A stretch of DNA of 64,000 nucleotides from Capsicum annuum. Lineage: Eukaryota; Streptophyta; Magnoliopsida; Solanales; Solanaceae. The stretch lies in assembly GCF_002878395.1 (NCBI RefSeq), contig NC_061120.1:92507006-92571005 (forward strand), given 5' to 3'. This document shows positions 21,718 to 33,791 of this stretch, in pieces (the stretch's first letter is position 1; every line of letters starts with the position of its first letter). A program made the translations under genes and the position numbers. Under the pieces are notes generated by a model that was given only the letters and a program-made list of their open reading frames with translations, searched no databases and was not told where the DNA came from.

Positions 21718-22333
21718 GTAAATCTGAGTCTTAGCATCTCAGGGCCTCCTAGTCATAGTAGGAACTAATGCTAACATAAACAAGGTCTAAAACCATAATG
21801 CCTAACCATGGGATAATCATGTGTAAAATAATAACTATAAGAGAAAGGAATTCGAATCATACCTCGAATATCAATATCAGTCCAATAATCAACCTACCAA
21901 GAACTAACCATAATAATGACAACATACAATAAACCGGCTAGCCCAAACAAAAAATACCTTAATTGAGCCTCATAACTCGGAAGGTCCAATCAACACACAA
22001 CACACCACAAAGAATAGTTATCACCTATACCTATGCAACCCTTCATAAAACTGAAAGATATAGGAGCATACTGGTGATAGGTAATGTGCATACATATGCA
22101 AAGTGGATCCATATTACCATAACCTATCTAAGCACATAAATTAACCTAGTATATACACCTCCTCCAGTTCGATGACTCACAAAGGCAGGACGTATAGTGG
22201 CCTCTCTTATCTGGCCCAACAACTCATAGATGAAGAGGCCTTGAGGGGGTTCAGGAGTACCCGTATATACCGACCTGGTCCCAATACAGGATATCTAGTA
22301 ACTATATTTATCATCAATCCACTCCGTCTAGTA

Positions 22334-22335
22334 CC

Positions 22336-22367
<32 letters not shown>

Positions 22368-22372
22368 GTACG
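22334..22372. repeat. TA microsatellite in LTR copy A
   Basis: A TA run after 'ccgtctagtaccat'. It occupies the same LTR position as the runs at 25443-25462, 33733-33788 and (reverse) about 38190-38210. Confidence 0.8.
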
Positions 22373-23000
22373 GACTTAAACCGTGGCTAAAAGAGTTTGT
22401 TAATCTATAAATTGATTACTCGAGGGAAATTTTGAGGCTAAATCATCTTAAAAGTGTGGAAAGGGTCGAAATCTCTCTCAACTGAGGTAAATAATTGTAG
22501 TAAAATTGTGGATCGGAATATATCTTGGTCAAATCTCCAAAACATTATTTTTAGTTTCAAAGGGTCATAAATCATTCATTAAGGTGGTACGTTTTTGGTT
22601 ATGAAAGAATCCATTTTAAAAGTGAAAAGTGAAAATAAATTCCATTTTAGGAAAACAGTAGTAAAATCACATTTTTAGTTGGAATCATACCATTTATTGT
22701 TTTACTAAGCATGGCTGTACCGAATCTATGCATGCCATCAGCAGTATCCAAACAATATGATTTTAAGCATCTAAATGTCTATAAACTAGACCACATTCTT
22801 TACAAGGATAAATCACTCACCCGAAATCCAACTAATATCAAAATCACGGCCTTGGGCCCAATAATATACAACCATAAAAACCATATCATAATTTGAGAAA
22901 CCATTATAATCCACCAACTTAAGGAAGTAACCTTATACTAAAGGGTTATTAGCCTCAACTATGCCTAACATGCTGGCAACCTAGGGTAATAGAATCCTAG

Positions 23001-23639
23001 ACAAATAGAAAGAATGGACCCCAACTAGTCAACCTAAAAAATAAGCTATACAATCCACTCGCCAACTCAAGAACCATAACAAAACTATGAAAGGTCAATT
23101 AATGTTCACTGTCATAACTCACTCCACAATTGATCTAGTATATCCAGTAGAGGAGGAAAATGACCAACCTTACCTCGATACAAGAAAAAAATCATCTAAC
23201 CTAGCTAGCCGCCCAAGCCAAGAATAAGAACTGTGAGGAAGGAATTCTAATTGGATAGTGCTAGCCTAGCCATTTACTAAGTTAGGATCAATTAACATCA
23301 AACAATGATAATAATAACAATAGTAGTATAAACATTAATTAAAGAGTAAGTGATACCAAATGAAATCAACAACAAACACAACTATAGGGATATAAGAAGG
23401 CCAATATGCCAAGGTAAGTGGGACTCAAACTCGAATGCCATACCCTTCGGGAAATATCAACACAAATCCACTTTATCCTCTACTAAAAAAATCATCTACA
23501 AGGAGTAGTCATATAAGTATGAACTCTACACCAAGGCATACAACAACTAATGTAAACCTACTACGACACATAATCATCAATGGCTACGAATACCTCAATA
23601 CACTCAAATAAAAAGGCAAAGGCAGAAAATAAAAGATGC
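23001..23639 (-). other. Complex internal non-coding remnant (copy 2)
   Basis: Homologous to about 29110-29780 of copy 1 ('ggtaggtgataccaaa', 'caccaaggcatagaacaa'). It has no coding frame. It is joined directly to LTR A by a deletion. Confidence 0.6.
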
Positions 23640-24477
23640 ATCTATCACAGTGGAGTATGAAGTGGAAGAATGGATCTGAGCAGGTCCAGACTCGGATTGA
23701 GCATCTGAATCATCATTTGAGGCACTAGGTGTACTGCCTCTAACTGAAGGTGGAGCAACACTACGAGATTGATCTAAATAAGATGAACGACTAATAATCC
23801 CACATCGAGGAAACTCTTTGGACCAGTGACCAATCTTTCTATTGTCATAGAAAACCCCTGAAGCCCTAACCTAACAAGAGATACGCGCTGACCCCTACTT
23901 GCAAATCAACTGATGTCGAGGGCAATTCCTACTGAAATGACCATCCACCCACAATCATGATACTTCTCAATAACTCTAAGTTGGCGAGGAATATACGTTG
24001 ATCTAGAGTGAATAAACAATTAGCATCTAGGATACTTTCTAGACCAATGATCATTCTTGTCACAATTGCAGCGACCTCTTGAAATACTCTAAGGTCCTGC
24101 CCCTCCTAATATTGAATGGCCGCCAGGACTAAAGACCCATACCAAATAATCCATAAGTTTTGATGAGAACTCTGCCCACTATAATCACCACAGATAATTG
24201 GAGAGCCACCTATAATCTGAAATACTACCCTCGTCTAAGCTATTGGCTATAAGTGAAGCTGACCTCGATCAGGAGAATTCTCACTCCTAAATGAAATACC
24301 AGTAGTAGTGTATTGATATCATGGCCTTTTACTTCCACCTTCATAAGTCTCAATACATGCTCTCTTTATGGTCCTCGTATGATCAACAGCCTAAGGAAAG
24401 GAAGACCTACCTTCTATCAAGTGATCAAATGGCAAATAGAGTGGCAATGCTAAACCTTTAATAAATCTAATGCACTA
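23640..24477 (-). pseudogene. gag: Complex gag copy 2, truncated
   Basis: This is a diverged duplicate of gag copy 1. The plus-strand segments 'gaggcactaggtgtactgcctctaactgaagg' (23725-23755) and 'cctttaataaatctaatgca' (24455-24475) align with 29850-29885 and 30580-30605. The zinc-knuckle region survives only in outline. The N-terminal third, the leader, the primer site and the first ~470 bp of LTR B are missing; the break lies at about 24477. No continuous frame is left. Confidence 0.6.
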
Positions 24478-24730
24478 TATCAATATAAGTAATATGCAAG
24501 TAGTAATGTAAAATACACCCAAATATCCAGGAAACTAACATAATAAGACAAGGAAAGTAATAAGAATAAACTACCCTATTCTAGCCATTCTCAAGAACCT
24601 AAGCACTATACCATATATCGCTAGCCAACATACAAAAAAAGAGTAGAAGAAGGATAATAATAATATAAAAGGCCAAGGACCGGATATCCATAAATAAATG
24701 AAGGGAGAGAGGGATATACGTTCATACCAT

Positions 24731-24752
24731 CTTTCTCTCTCTCTCTCTCTCT

Positions 24753-24789
<37 letters not shown>
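24731..24789. repeat. (CT)n(TA)n compound microsatellite
   Basis: About 11 CT units, then a TT step into about 16 TA units, inside LTR B. Copies A and C have no such run at the homologous place. The two ORFs that cross it are simple-repeat translations. Confidence 0.9.
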
Positions 24790-24793
<4 letters not shown>

Positions 24794-26739
24794 AACAAGG
24801 CTAACTCAAAAGTAAAGCCTAAAGTAGTAATATTAGCATCTCATGGCCTCCTAATCATAGTAGGAACTAGTGCCAACATAAATAGGGTCTAAAACAATAA
24901 AGACTAACCATGGGATAATCATACGTAATAAAATAACCGTAAGAGAAAGGAATCAAAATCATACCTTGATCTCAGTACTAGTCCAACAATCAACCTATCA
25001 CGAACTAACCATAATAACAATGACAACATAAATTAGCTAGCTAGCCCAAACAAACAATACCTAAACCGAGACCCATAACCCAGAAGGTCCACTTAGCACA
25101 CAACACATCGCAAACAATACTCATCACCTATACGTATGCAACCTCTCTAAGGCTGATATATGTATGCACATATTTGTCAAAGGCAATGTGTATAGAAGGA
25201 TGAATGCAAAGTGAATCCATAATGCCATAACTGATCCTAGTACCATAAAGTAACCCAGTGTATACATGTCCTCTAGCTCGATAGTTCATAAAAGCAGGAC
25301 CTATGACAACATCTTATCTCTGGCATGATGACCCATGGACGAAGGGGCCCCTAGGGGGTTTGGTAGTACCCGTATACCCCGATATGGTCCTGATCCAGGA
25401 TTCCAGTAACCATCATCATCATCACTCTACTCTTTCCAGTACCATATATATATATATATGCATAGACCTGAATCATGGCTAAAAGAGTATAAAACTATAA
25501 ATCCGTTGTTCAAGGGAAGTTCTAGGGCTAAATCATCATTAAAGTCTGAAAAGGGTCAAAATATCTCTCGATCGAGGTAAATAGTAGTAGTAAAATCATG
25601 GACTAGAATCTATCTCGGTCAAATCTCTGAAACATAATTAGTAGTCTCAAAGGCTCATAAATCATTCATTAAGGTGGTACATTTACAGTTATGAATGAAT
25701 CCATTTTAAAAGTGAAAAGTGAGAATAAATCTCTTTTTAGGAAAATAGTAGTGAAACCACATTTTTAGTTAGAACCGTACCATTTATTGTTTTAGTGAGC
25801 ATGACTGTACTAAATCTATGTATGCCATCACCAGTATCCAAACAATACGATTATATGCATCTAAATGTCTATAAACTACAACCACATTCTTTGCAAGGAT
25901 TAATCACTCACCTAGAATCCAATTTATATCATAATCACAGCCCTGGACCCAATAATATACACCCGACATAACCATATCATAATCTGGAAAACCATCATAA
26001 TCCACCAACTTAAGGTAGTAACCTTCTACTAAAGGGTTATTAGCCTCAACTATGCCTAACACGCTAGCAACCTAGGGTAATAAGATCTTAGAAGCATAAT
26101 ACATATTTCGTCATAAGGGTTGATTCACCCTTCTATCCCTGAACTCATAAATTAGGCTAAGTTACGATGGTCTACCCATAATTACATCCTAAAATCCCAA
26201 TCTAACATACAACATATATAATATACTATCTCATGAAGAAGAGTAGACAAAAAGACTACCTCGATTCCGAACCACAACTTCTTGAATCATCTGCTTCTGT
26301 TTCACAATCCCAAAATATTGACACACTATCAAAATAGTAATCTATATGTTGTTTGGAGTAATTGAGACCCATATTTTTACATTTAGAGTTGGATCAATGA
26401 CGGGCACATAGAGCCCACAAATGAAATCCAAAATTAAATCCGTTATAAGGTCCCTCAAAGGATAAGAAATGTGTGCTCAAAAGTTGATCACAAATGAAGC
26501 ATAAATCGGGTCTCAAATCAACCCATAAATTTAGGAATTTTAAGACCTAAATCTAAGAAATTTCCATGAATTTGGATGGAAATTGAAGAAAAAATTAACG
26601 GGAAGTGACCAAGGAATGTTAGGCTAGCTTACATTATCTTCAATGGATGATTTTCCACTTTTTCCTCTCTTTAAGCTCTCAACCAGGTGTGAAAATGGTG
26701 GAAACTAGGTGGGAAAAATGGGAATAAAAAGGCATCAGG

Positions 26740-26960
26740 TGTTGCTAAAGTGGACACATGGGTGCTATAGAGCCTACTGCTAAAGCGGCAACTCGACCGC
26801 TAGCAAAAGTTGCGGGTGCTAGTAAAATCGCCCTGGTGTAGCTAAAGTGGTGCCGATTTTATCGGCCATTGACTACTAAAGAGGACCCAAACCATTGTCC
26901 AGGCCGTTAAAGAAACCCATGGGTACTAAAGTGGCCCCATAGGTACTTAAGAGAACTTAT
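26740..26960. repeat. GCTAAAGTGG short-repeat cluster in LTR B
   Basis: Repeated degenerate units of the type 'gctaaagtgg', 'gctaaagcgg', 'actaaagtgg' and 'actaaagagg', mixed with inverse forms (accgctagc). The homologous cluster is at 35065-35310 in LTR C. Confidence 0.65.
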
Positions 26961-27493
26961 CAGATATCGTGCACAAGATTTGTACCAAGTCCATAATGGA
27001 TTTCGACTGGGTGCTCGGGATTCATACCAAATCCCATGTGCAAAAAATTTGACGTTTTGGACTCAATGAAACCATCCAAACTTTCATTCGAGATCGTTTC
27101 AACTAAATATTAGGCCCACACCTATAGTTCCATTTTTTGTATAATCCACCCAATAGCATAAAACAAGTCTGAAGGCCTTGGGACCTAAACTAAGGGTTCC
27201 ATAGCCCTAAATCAATATTTTAGAGCTAATGGTATTGTCAAAATTCTTATCCAAGATTATTTACTAAGAGTTTTAGTCCGAAACCAAATCCTAAATAATG
27301 AAAGCTCCAAAATAGGGAAAATCCTAAACAATGAAAGCTCCAAAATAGGGAAATAAACCTATAATCCAAATGAACTATCCGATAACCACACTGATAGTTT
27401 CAGTAAGTCATACATAACCTGTAGCGGTTGCGGGAATGCCCAAAATGCCAAAAATGGATGAAAATCAAGAAAATGACTTGAAGTGTTATTACA

Positions 27494-29780
27494 AAATCCA
27501 CTACTAAAAGGACTTTCATCCCTAAAAGTCAATTGGATAGAATAAGCATGAAAACCCAAAGGGATGAGGTATTAGGTCACATGCTTCGAGAGCAACTCCC
27601 TAGATACCTCGAAAAAGAGAACACATTTAAGGGATTTTGCTATAGGTATCCCTTTTTTCACCAACTTCCTTTCATCGCTTATTAAACAACCAAAAATTAA
27701 CCTTAACTACCAACTGGCCTTCAATGTGTTTGAGGAAGGTTGATATGCATAAATCTAAACCGCAATACACTAATGCCATACCGATACCAACAAAACCAAC
27801 TAAAAACTCATCTAAGCCAAAGGCAAACTAAGGCATGAGTCATGCAACCAACTTCAATATCCAATCATAACCTTCTTGTTCCTTTCCAAACCTGCTATCC
27901 ACTCCAAATCAAGAAGAAAGTCCCCAAGTCATGTTTGCTCAACTCCATTACCCTATCATCGAAGAACTGAAGCTAATCCCTCAGAATCCATAATGGCAAG
28001 CTTGAGAATAAACCCATTAGGCACTACTTGGGCATACAAATAGAGATAATTGAAGTTTGCAATCTATACCAATGCTACAACTAGTTTGAATGACCATTAA
28101 AACTAAAAATTAGGAGTTTGAAGTAGAAATACTCACCATTGAACAATTCTCTCCATGAGGTCCCATCAACCGAGGATGAAGCCAAGCTGAATCTAACTCA
28201 AGCATACTATTCTTACTGAGTAGATCATCTAATATTCTAATGATAACTTAAAATTGACATCAATACTGAAGGAGCCAACAATGTGTCAACAGACTATCAT
28301 ATGAACATATAACGACCCCAATTAATTTAAACTGAAGAAGACCTAATAGGTAGGTGAAAAGTAGGCTTAGCCAGCCTATAAATGAAATCTTGATTGAGAC
28401 AAGTCTAAAAATGAAGGTTACACCCAAGATCTATAAATTCCGGTTGAATATCAACAAAAAGGATGAACCATCCTATCTTAACTACCCAAACCAAACCTAA
28501 AGATAGGTTAACATCCACACTCTGAATCCATCATAACCTTCAAATTACCATTCCAAGGTGTCAAATTCAAAATTGAGCTAACAAGTCTGATCTAAGGCCT
28601 AATACCCAATTGATCTTAGTATCCAAATCTAAGAAATTCTTACTGAATCATGCGAAAATCGAAACCAAAACATAGCTAAAGAACAAAATCACAACGGAGG
28701 GTAAATCACCGTCTGAAAGCATAAACAATCAACTCTATATCAACTAAGGTCATGAACCAGCAAAGCATGCTCAAGAACTCCCCAAGGTCGCCAACTGTAC
28801 TCAATATAACAAAAAAATTTAGCAACTTTGAGAAATGCAACCTTAGCTAGAAACTGATCAACCCAATGCTCTATCTTGATAATGAGCACTTAATTAACCA
28901 ACTGAGAAAACCGTCATAGGAAAGATCACCTATTTCCAACTCTCTAACTCCACTAGAACAAGAACCGCATCTTAGTAAGAATAGAGTACCCAATTCTACA
29001 CCAATACTAAGATCAAATCTATCACTAGGAGGCAAACCCAAAAAACTTGAAAGGCAAATCCAAGACCTCCCAATATCAACAACAAGGCCACTATCCGGTG
29101 ATAAACTAGCCAAATTAGATGAATGAACCCCAATTGGTCAAACTCAAAAATGGGTTATATATCCCAATCACCAACTCTAGAACTATAACAAAACCATAGA
29201 AGGTCAACTTACCTTCCCTACTATAACTCACTCTACAATTGATCTAGCATAACTAGTAAAAAGAAAAAATAACCATCCTCATCTCGCTACAAGAAAGAAG
29301 TCATCTAACTAAGATAGCCGCCCAAGCTAATGAATAAGAACTATGAGGAAGGGAGTTCTAACCAGATAATGCTAGCATAGACATCTACCAAGTGAGGATC
29401 GATTAACATCAATTAATGACAATGATAACAGCAGTAGTATAAATATTAAAATAAAGGGTAGGTGATACCAAAATAAAATCAACAACAAGCACCATTATAG
29501 GGCTATAAGAAGGACAATATGTCAAGGTATGTGGGACTCTAACCTGAATTCCACTCCTTTAGGAAAATATCAACATTGTTCTATTTTATCTATTACTAAA
29601 GAAATCGTCTAGAGGAAGTAGTCATATAAGCATGAACTTTGCACCAAGGCATAGAACAATCAATGTAAACCTACCATGGTTCATAATCATTGATGGGTTA
29701 CAAAAACCTTAATACACTTAAATAAAAAGGCAAAGTCAGGAAATAAAAGTTGCACCTATTATAGTGGAGTCCGAAGTCAC
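27494..29780 (-). other. Complex internal non-coding region (copy 1)
   Basis: 2.3 kb between LTR B and gag. No RT, integrase or protease motif is seen on either strand. The frames at 28871-29113 and 27359-27559 have no recognisable domain. This is where pol would be in a complete element. Confidence 0.6.
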
Positions 29781-30975
29781 ATATCTAACATGCCCATGGA
29801 AGAATGAATTTGAGCGGGTATATGTTTGGACTGAGTGTTTAAATCATCAACTGAGGCACTAAACGTACTGCCTCTAACTGAAGGCGACACAACACTTTGA
29901 GACTGATTTGAATTAGCCGAACAAATAATAACCCACATCAGGGATATTCTCTGGAGCAGTGACTAATCTCTCTATAGTCATAGCAAACCCTTGAAGCCCT
30001 GGCCTAGCATGAAATATGAGCTGACCTTAACTAGCTCACCAACTAGCATCGATGGAACTCTCCACTAATGACCATCTTCTCTGCAATCATGACACACTCA
30101 AGAACTCTAGGCTAGTAACGAATAGACGTTGATCCAGTGTGAACAACCAACTCATATTTGGGGCACTCTCTAGACCAATGAGTAATTTTGCCACAACCAC
30201 AGTAAGCTCCCAAAATACTTTGAGGTGTTGCCCCTCCTGATCCAAAATAGTCACCACGGTTTGAAGACCCATATCAAATACTTGAAAAGGTTCGATGAGA
30301 ACTTTGCCCACTATAATCACCATTGCTAATCTGAGAGCCACCTATAGTCTGAAATGCTACCATTATAAAACCAATAGGTTGCAAGTGAAGCATGACCTAT
30401 CAAAATGTTCCTCACTCCCAAATGAAATACCAATAGCACTATATTGATATCATGGCCTCTTACTGCCACCTCCATAAGTCTTAATATATGCTCTCTCTAT
30501 GGTCCTTGCTTGAACAACTTAAGGGAAGGAAGACCAGCTGCTATCAAGTGCTCTGACACCACATAGAGTAAAACTGTTAATCTTCTAATAAATTTATGCA
30601 CCATCTCATTCTCTAAATGATATAGCATGGGAGTATGCCTGGCCTACTCAAAAAACCTAATCTCACACTCTAAAGTCGACAAGGAACCCTGCTGAACACC
30701 AACAAACCTGACTCTGTCCTAAGAACTACTTGAAAAACCAGATGTCATCCTTGGCTGTGAGATATCTAAAAAAATACTCAGAATCCCCAATATTGAATCG
30801 CAAAAGGCTAAAGCAACCATGAGCTCCATCGGACTCTAGGCTTGCCCCAAATCCTCTGACTGATACTGAAGATATTTGACATCCATCCCTGGCTCCTTGT
30901 CCAACACTGCACTGAAACTCTGGAAATATGTGCTGAAGTCCAGTCTACATCTATCGACTACCTTGCATAATTCAT
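29781..30975 (-). pseudogene. gag: Complex gag copy 1 with two zinc-knuckle remnants
   Basis: The start is taken at ATG 30975-30973, matching the position of ATG 39358 in element D. The N-terminal piece has LDKEPGMDVKYLQYQSEDLG, matching D's degenerate LDxCKVRGIEINVEDL. Near 30205 the frame reads AYCGCGKITHWSRECPKYEL, a Cys-His zinc-knuckle with altered spacing. Near 29975 a second knuckle reads VCYDYREISHCSREYP, with two Cys changed to Tyr. A Ser-rich tail (RGSTFSASVDDLNTQS) ends near 29780. Stops interrupt the frame. Gag would bind element RNA and build particles. Without pol, mobility would need enzymes from a relative. Confidence 0.65.
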
Positions 30976-31160
30976 CACTGATATAATAGAGTCAAAGAAC
31001 GTACTTGAGGTTCATAGAAACACAGACACACGACAAGTTGTCAAGAATACAATTTCCTAAGAATGCCCTGTAGCATTTCAAAGATAGGTTACGAATATCT
31101 TCGTACCAATCTACAAAACTACACTAAACACTAAGCTCTTGTACAAACACATCGATAAAC

Positions 31161-31176
31161 CTAGGCTCTGATACCA
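31161..31176 (-). other. Complex primer-binding site (initiator Met tRNA type)
   Basis: The plus strand CTAGGCTCTGATACCA is the complement of TGGTATCAGAGCCTAG, the classical plant iMet primer site. It lies three bases from the LTR end TGACA. Confidence 0.85.
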
Positions 31177-31736
31177 ATTTGTCATGAGCTAACTTTTTGG
31201 GTCATGATGACACCTACTATAACCTACTAGTAGGTAAGCCAACCCATAATATGGAATGGCTAGTAATGAACTACCAAGAAAAATAACAGAAAAATATGGA
31301 ATAAATAAGATTAAAGACTTTTACTTATAAGACAGTCACAAAACCTGGTAGAATCAGTACAAGAGCTTCTAATGTAATAATAAAATTACAAAATGAAGTA
31401 CTTAATGAATATACAGGTGCAACCCATCTACGAATACAACATAGAGATTAGTCTAGTACATAAGAGGAAGAATGATAATACTCCGAATGTGGGAGATCAC
31501 CCTAAGGATTCAGACCATAGTTGCTCTACACGATGCACAAAATAATGTCGATAAAATATACTATGATTTGCAGGCTGCAAAAGTATCGTATGAGTACAAA
31601 ACATGTGGTTCTCCATAGGCAGTTGACACCTGAGCATTAAATATAATGCAAATATAAGTAACTTGCAAGAAGGAATGTAAACTACACCCAAATATCCAGA
31701 AACTAACATAATAAGACTAAGGAAGTAATAAAAATA

Positions 31737-32936
31737 GAGGAAAAAGTCATCATTTCCACCTTAAACTATACCCGAAAAGTCAAAGACACACCTAAAATAT
31801 TGAAATAACCTAATACACACCTATATTATTTAAAAGTGAATTTTACCCCTAAAAGCAGATTTGGCAAAGAATGTGATATGCAGTCTTACACACACGTGAA
31901 AAGAAAAAAAAGATAAAAGCTTATTAAAATGTCCACATGTCATCATTCAATTAGATATTATCAACTAATTATATTTATTAGTTTTTTGTTTAAATTTATA
32001 TAGTTTTTATTTTCTTTCTTTACCTTTTTATGTGTTTTTCCTTTTCTTCTTTTTGTTCTCTTCATCTTTGTCTTCTACAATATTTTCTCCTCTCTTTTCT
32101 AACTCTATCTCTAATTCCTTAGCTTCATTTCTTCTCCCAACCTCCGTTAATTCATCGATGAGTTCACAGATACACTTATTCTTTTATTTTTTTTTCTTTA
32201 TTTTTTTGGTATTTTGTTATAGGTAATCGGGAATTAAATTGGATTATGGGTTGTTTAAATTTTACAAAATTGGGTTGTGGGTATCTTAAATTTCACTAGT
32301 TAGGTTTTGGGTTTCTTGAATTTTACTGAATTGTGTTGTGGGTTTCTCAAATTTTTCAAATTATGTTCTGAATTTATCAAATTTTACAAAGTTGGATTAT
32401 GGATATCTTGTATTTACGATCTGGATTGTAAATTACTTGAATTTTACTGAACTGGATTATGGGTTTTTTGAATTTCAAGAATTGAGTTCTGTGTTTGCAT
32501 ACCATTTGGCTATGATTTGCTTGAATTTTATCGAATTGGGTTTGGGTTTTTTGAATTTCACAAAGATGGTGAAAGGTTGTGAAACAGTGAAAGAATTGAA
32601 GTTATTTAACTTGTTGGATTCGGGTCGCTTTGACCCAATCGAATCCATTTATTTTATCAATAAAAGGTCTTTGCCTAGATTTAAACTAAAAGATAAGATT
32701 GGAATTGGTCACTAATTTAGGGAAAAAGCAAAAGAAGTGAAAAAATATGCTATTGACACGTGTCAGCGCGTGTAATACACATTCAGGACAATCTGGTTGT
32801 GACGTTTTAAGGGGTAAATAAATTCACTTTTAAATAGTATAAGTACGTGTTAGGTCACTTCAAAATTTTAGGTGTGTCTTTGACTTTTTGAATATAGTTT
32901 AGGGTGGAAATGTTGACTTTACCCTTATAATACTCT
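31737..32936. mobile_element. 1.2 kb DNA element with ~115-bp terminal inverted repeats
   Basis: The left arm (31737-31860) and the reverse complement of the right arm (32812-32936) match over about 115-120 bp. Both contain CATTTCCACC, CTAAACTATA, AAAAGTCAAAGACACACCT and ATTTAAAAGTGAATTT. It is absent from LTR copies A and B. The flanks share only ATA (9-base flanks match 6 of 9), so the superfamily cannot be fixed; a Mutator-like non-autonomous element would fit the long arms. Inner parts hold a T-rich tract (31985-32220) and a degenerate minisatellite (32235-32570). Confidence 0.8.
32235..32570 (+). repeat. Degenerate minisatellite inside the 1.2 kb element
   Basis: About nine diverged units of roughly 33-38 bp built on 'ttttacaaattgggttgtgggtttcttgaa'. 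Translation of the forward frame (32338-32715) gives a recurrent LNFTELDYGF-type motif because most units keep the same phase. I do not regard this as a real gene. Confidence 0.65.
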
Positions 32937-33732
32937 ATTCTATTCATCTTAAGAACCCAAGCACTATACTACATTTCGCTAGCCAATATATAAATTAAGA
33001 GTAAAGGAAGAATATATAATAGTATATAAGACCAATGAATGAATATACAACATGAATGAATGAAGGGAGAGAGGGATATATGGTAAGCTAACTCAAAGGT
33101 AAAACCTAAAGTAGTCATACTAGAATCTCAATGCCTTCTAATCATAGTAGGAACTAGTGCTAACATAAATAGGGTCTAAAACCATAATGCCTAACCATGG
33201 GATAATCATGCATAGAAAAATAACCATAAGAGAAAGAAATCAGAATCATACATTGAATCTCAGTACCAGTCCGACAATCAATTTTTCACGAACTAACCAT
33301 AATAACAATGACAACATAAAGTAACCAGCTAGCCTAAACAAACAATACCTAAAGCGGGCCCTATAACCCAGAAGGTCCAATCAACACACAACACACCCCA
33401 AATAATACTCATCACCTATACCTATACAACCCCCCTAAGGTTAATATATATAAGAACATATTGGGGATAGGCTATGCGTATGGAAGGATGAATACAAAGT
33501 GAATCCATAATTCTATAATCGATCCAAGTACTAGAAAATAACCCAGAGTATACACCTCTTCAGGCTCAATGACTCGCAAAGGCAGGACCTACGATGACCT
33601 CTCTTCTCCATCACGATGGCCCATAGATGAAGGAGCTCCTTGGGGGTTCGAGAGTACCTGTATACCTAATCTGTTCTTGATCCAAATTTCCAGTAACCAT
33701 CATTATCATCATTCCACTACATCGGGTACTAC

Positions 33733-33737
33733 ATATA

Positions 33738-33788
<51 letters not shown>
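33733..33788. repeat. TA microsatellite in LTR copy C
   Basis: A GTGTGTA step into more than 20 TA units, at the same LTR position as the shorter runs in copies A, B and D. Confidence 0.9.

Positions 33789-33791
<3 letters not shown>

Larger units (their letters stand above)
18466..23000 (-). mobile_element. Complex LTR copy A (interrupted and truncated)
   Basis: Starts TTTCACTACCC where copy D ends GGGTTATCACA in sense, so the terminal TG has become TT. It aligns with copy C from 31190 onward. It contains the LINE at 19195-21717 and a TA microsatellite near 22338-22362. Homology to the LTR stops near 23000, where sequence homologous to the internal region (about 29110) follows, so the distal ~1.4 kb of the LTR is deleted. 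Confidence 0.75.
24478..27493 (-). mobile_element. Complex LTR copy B (one end missing)
   Basis: Begins at the position equivalent to 31640 in copy C and ends GTGTTATTACA (sense start TGTAATAACAC). It contains a compound (CT)n(TA)n microsatellite (24731-24789), a second TA run (25443-25462) and a GCTAAAGTGG-rich segment (26740-26960). Confidence 0.75.

Noticed and set aside
24571..24892. ORFs with RERERER, YIYIYI or SLSLSL runs
   Set aside because: Translations of the CT/TA microsatellite in LTR B.
28871..29113. 80-residue minus-strand ORF in the gag-only complex
   Set aside because: Right strand, but no known domain. The homologous stretch is deleted in copy 2, so there is no evidence of selection.
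31161..31176. Possible initiator-Met tRNA gene
   Set aside because: Only the 16 bases complementary to the tRNA 3' end are present, at the edge of an LTR. It is a primer-binding site.
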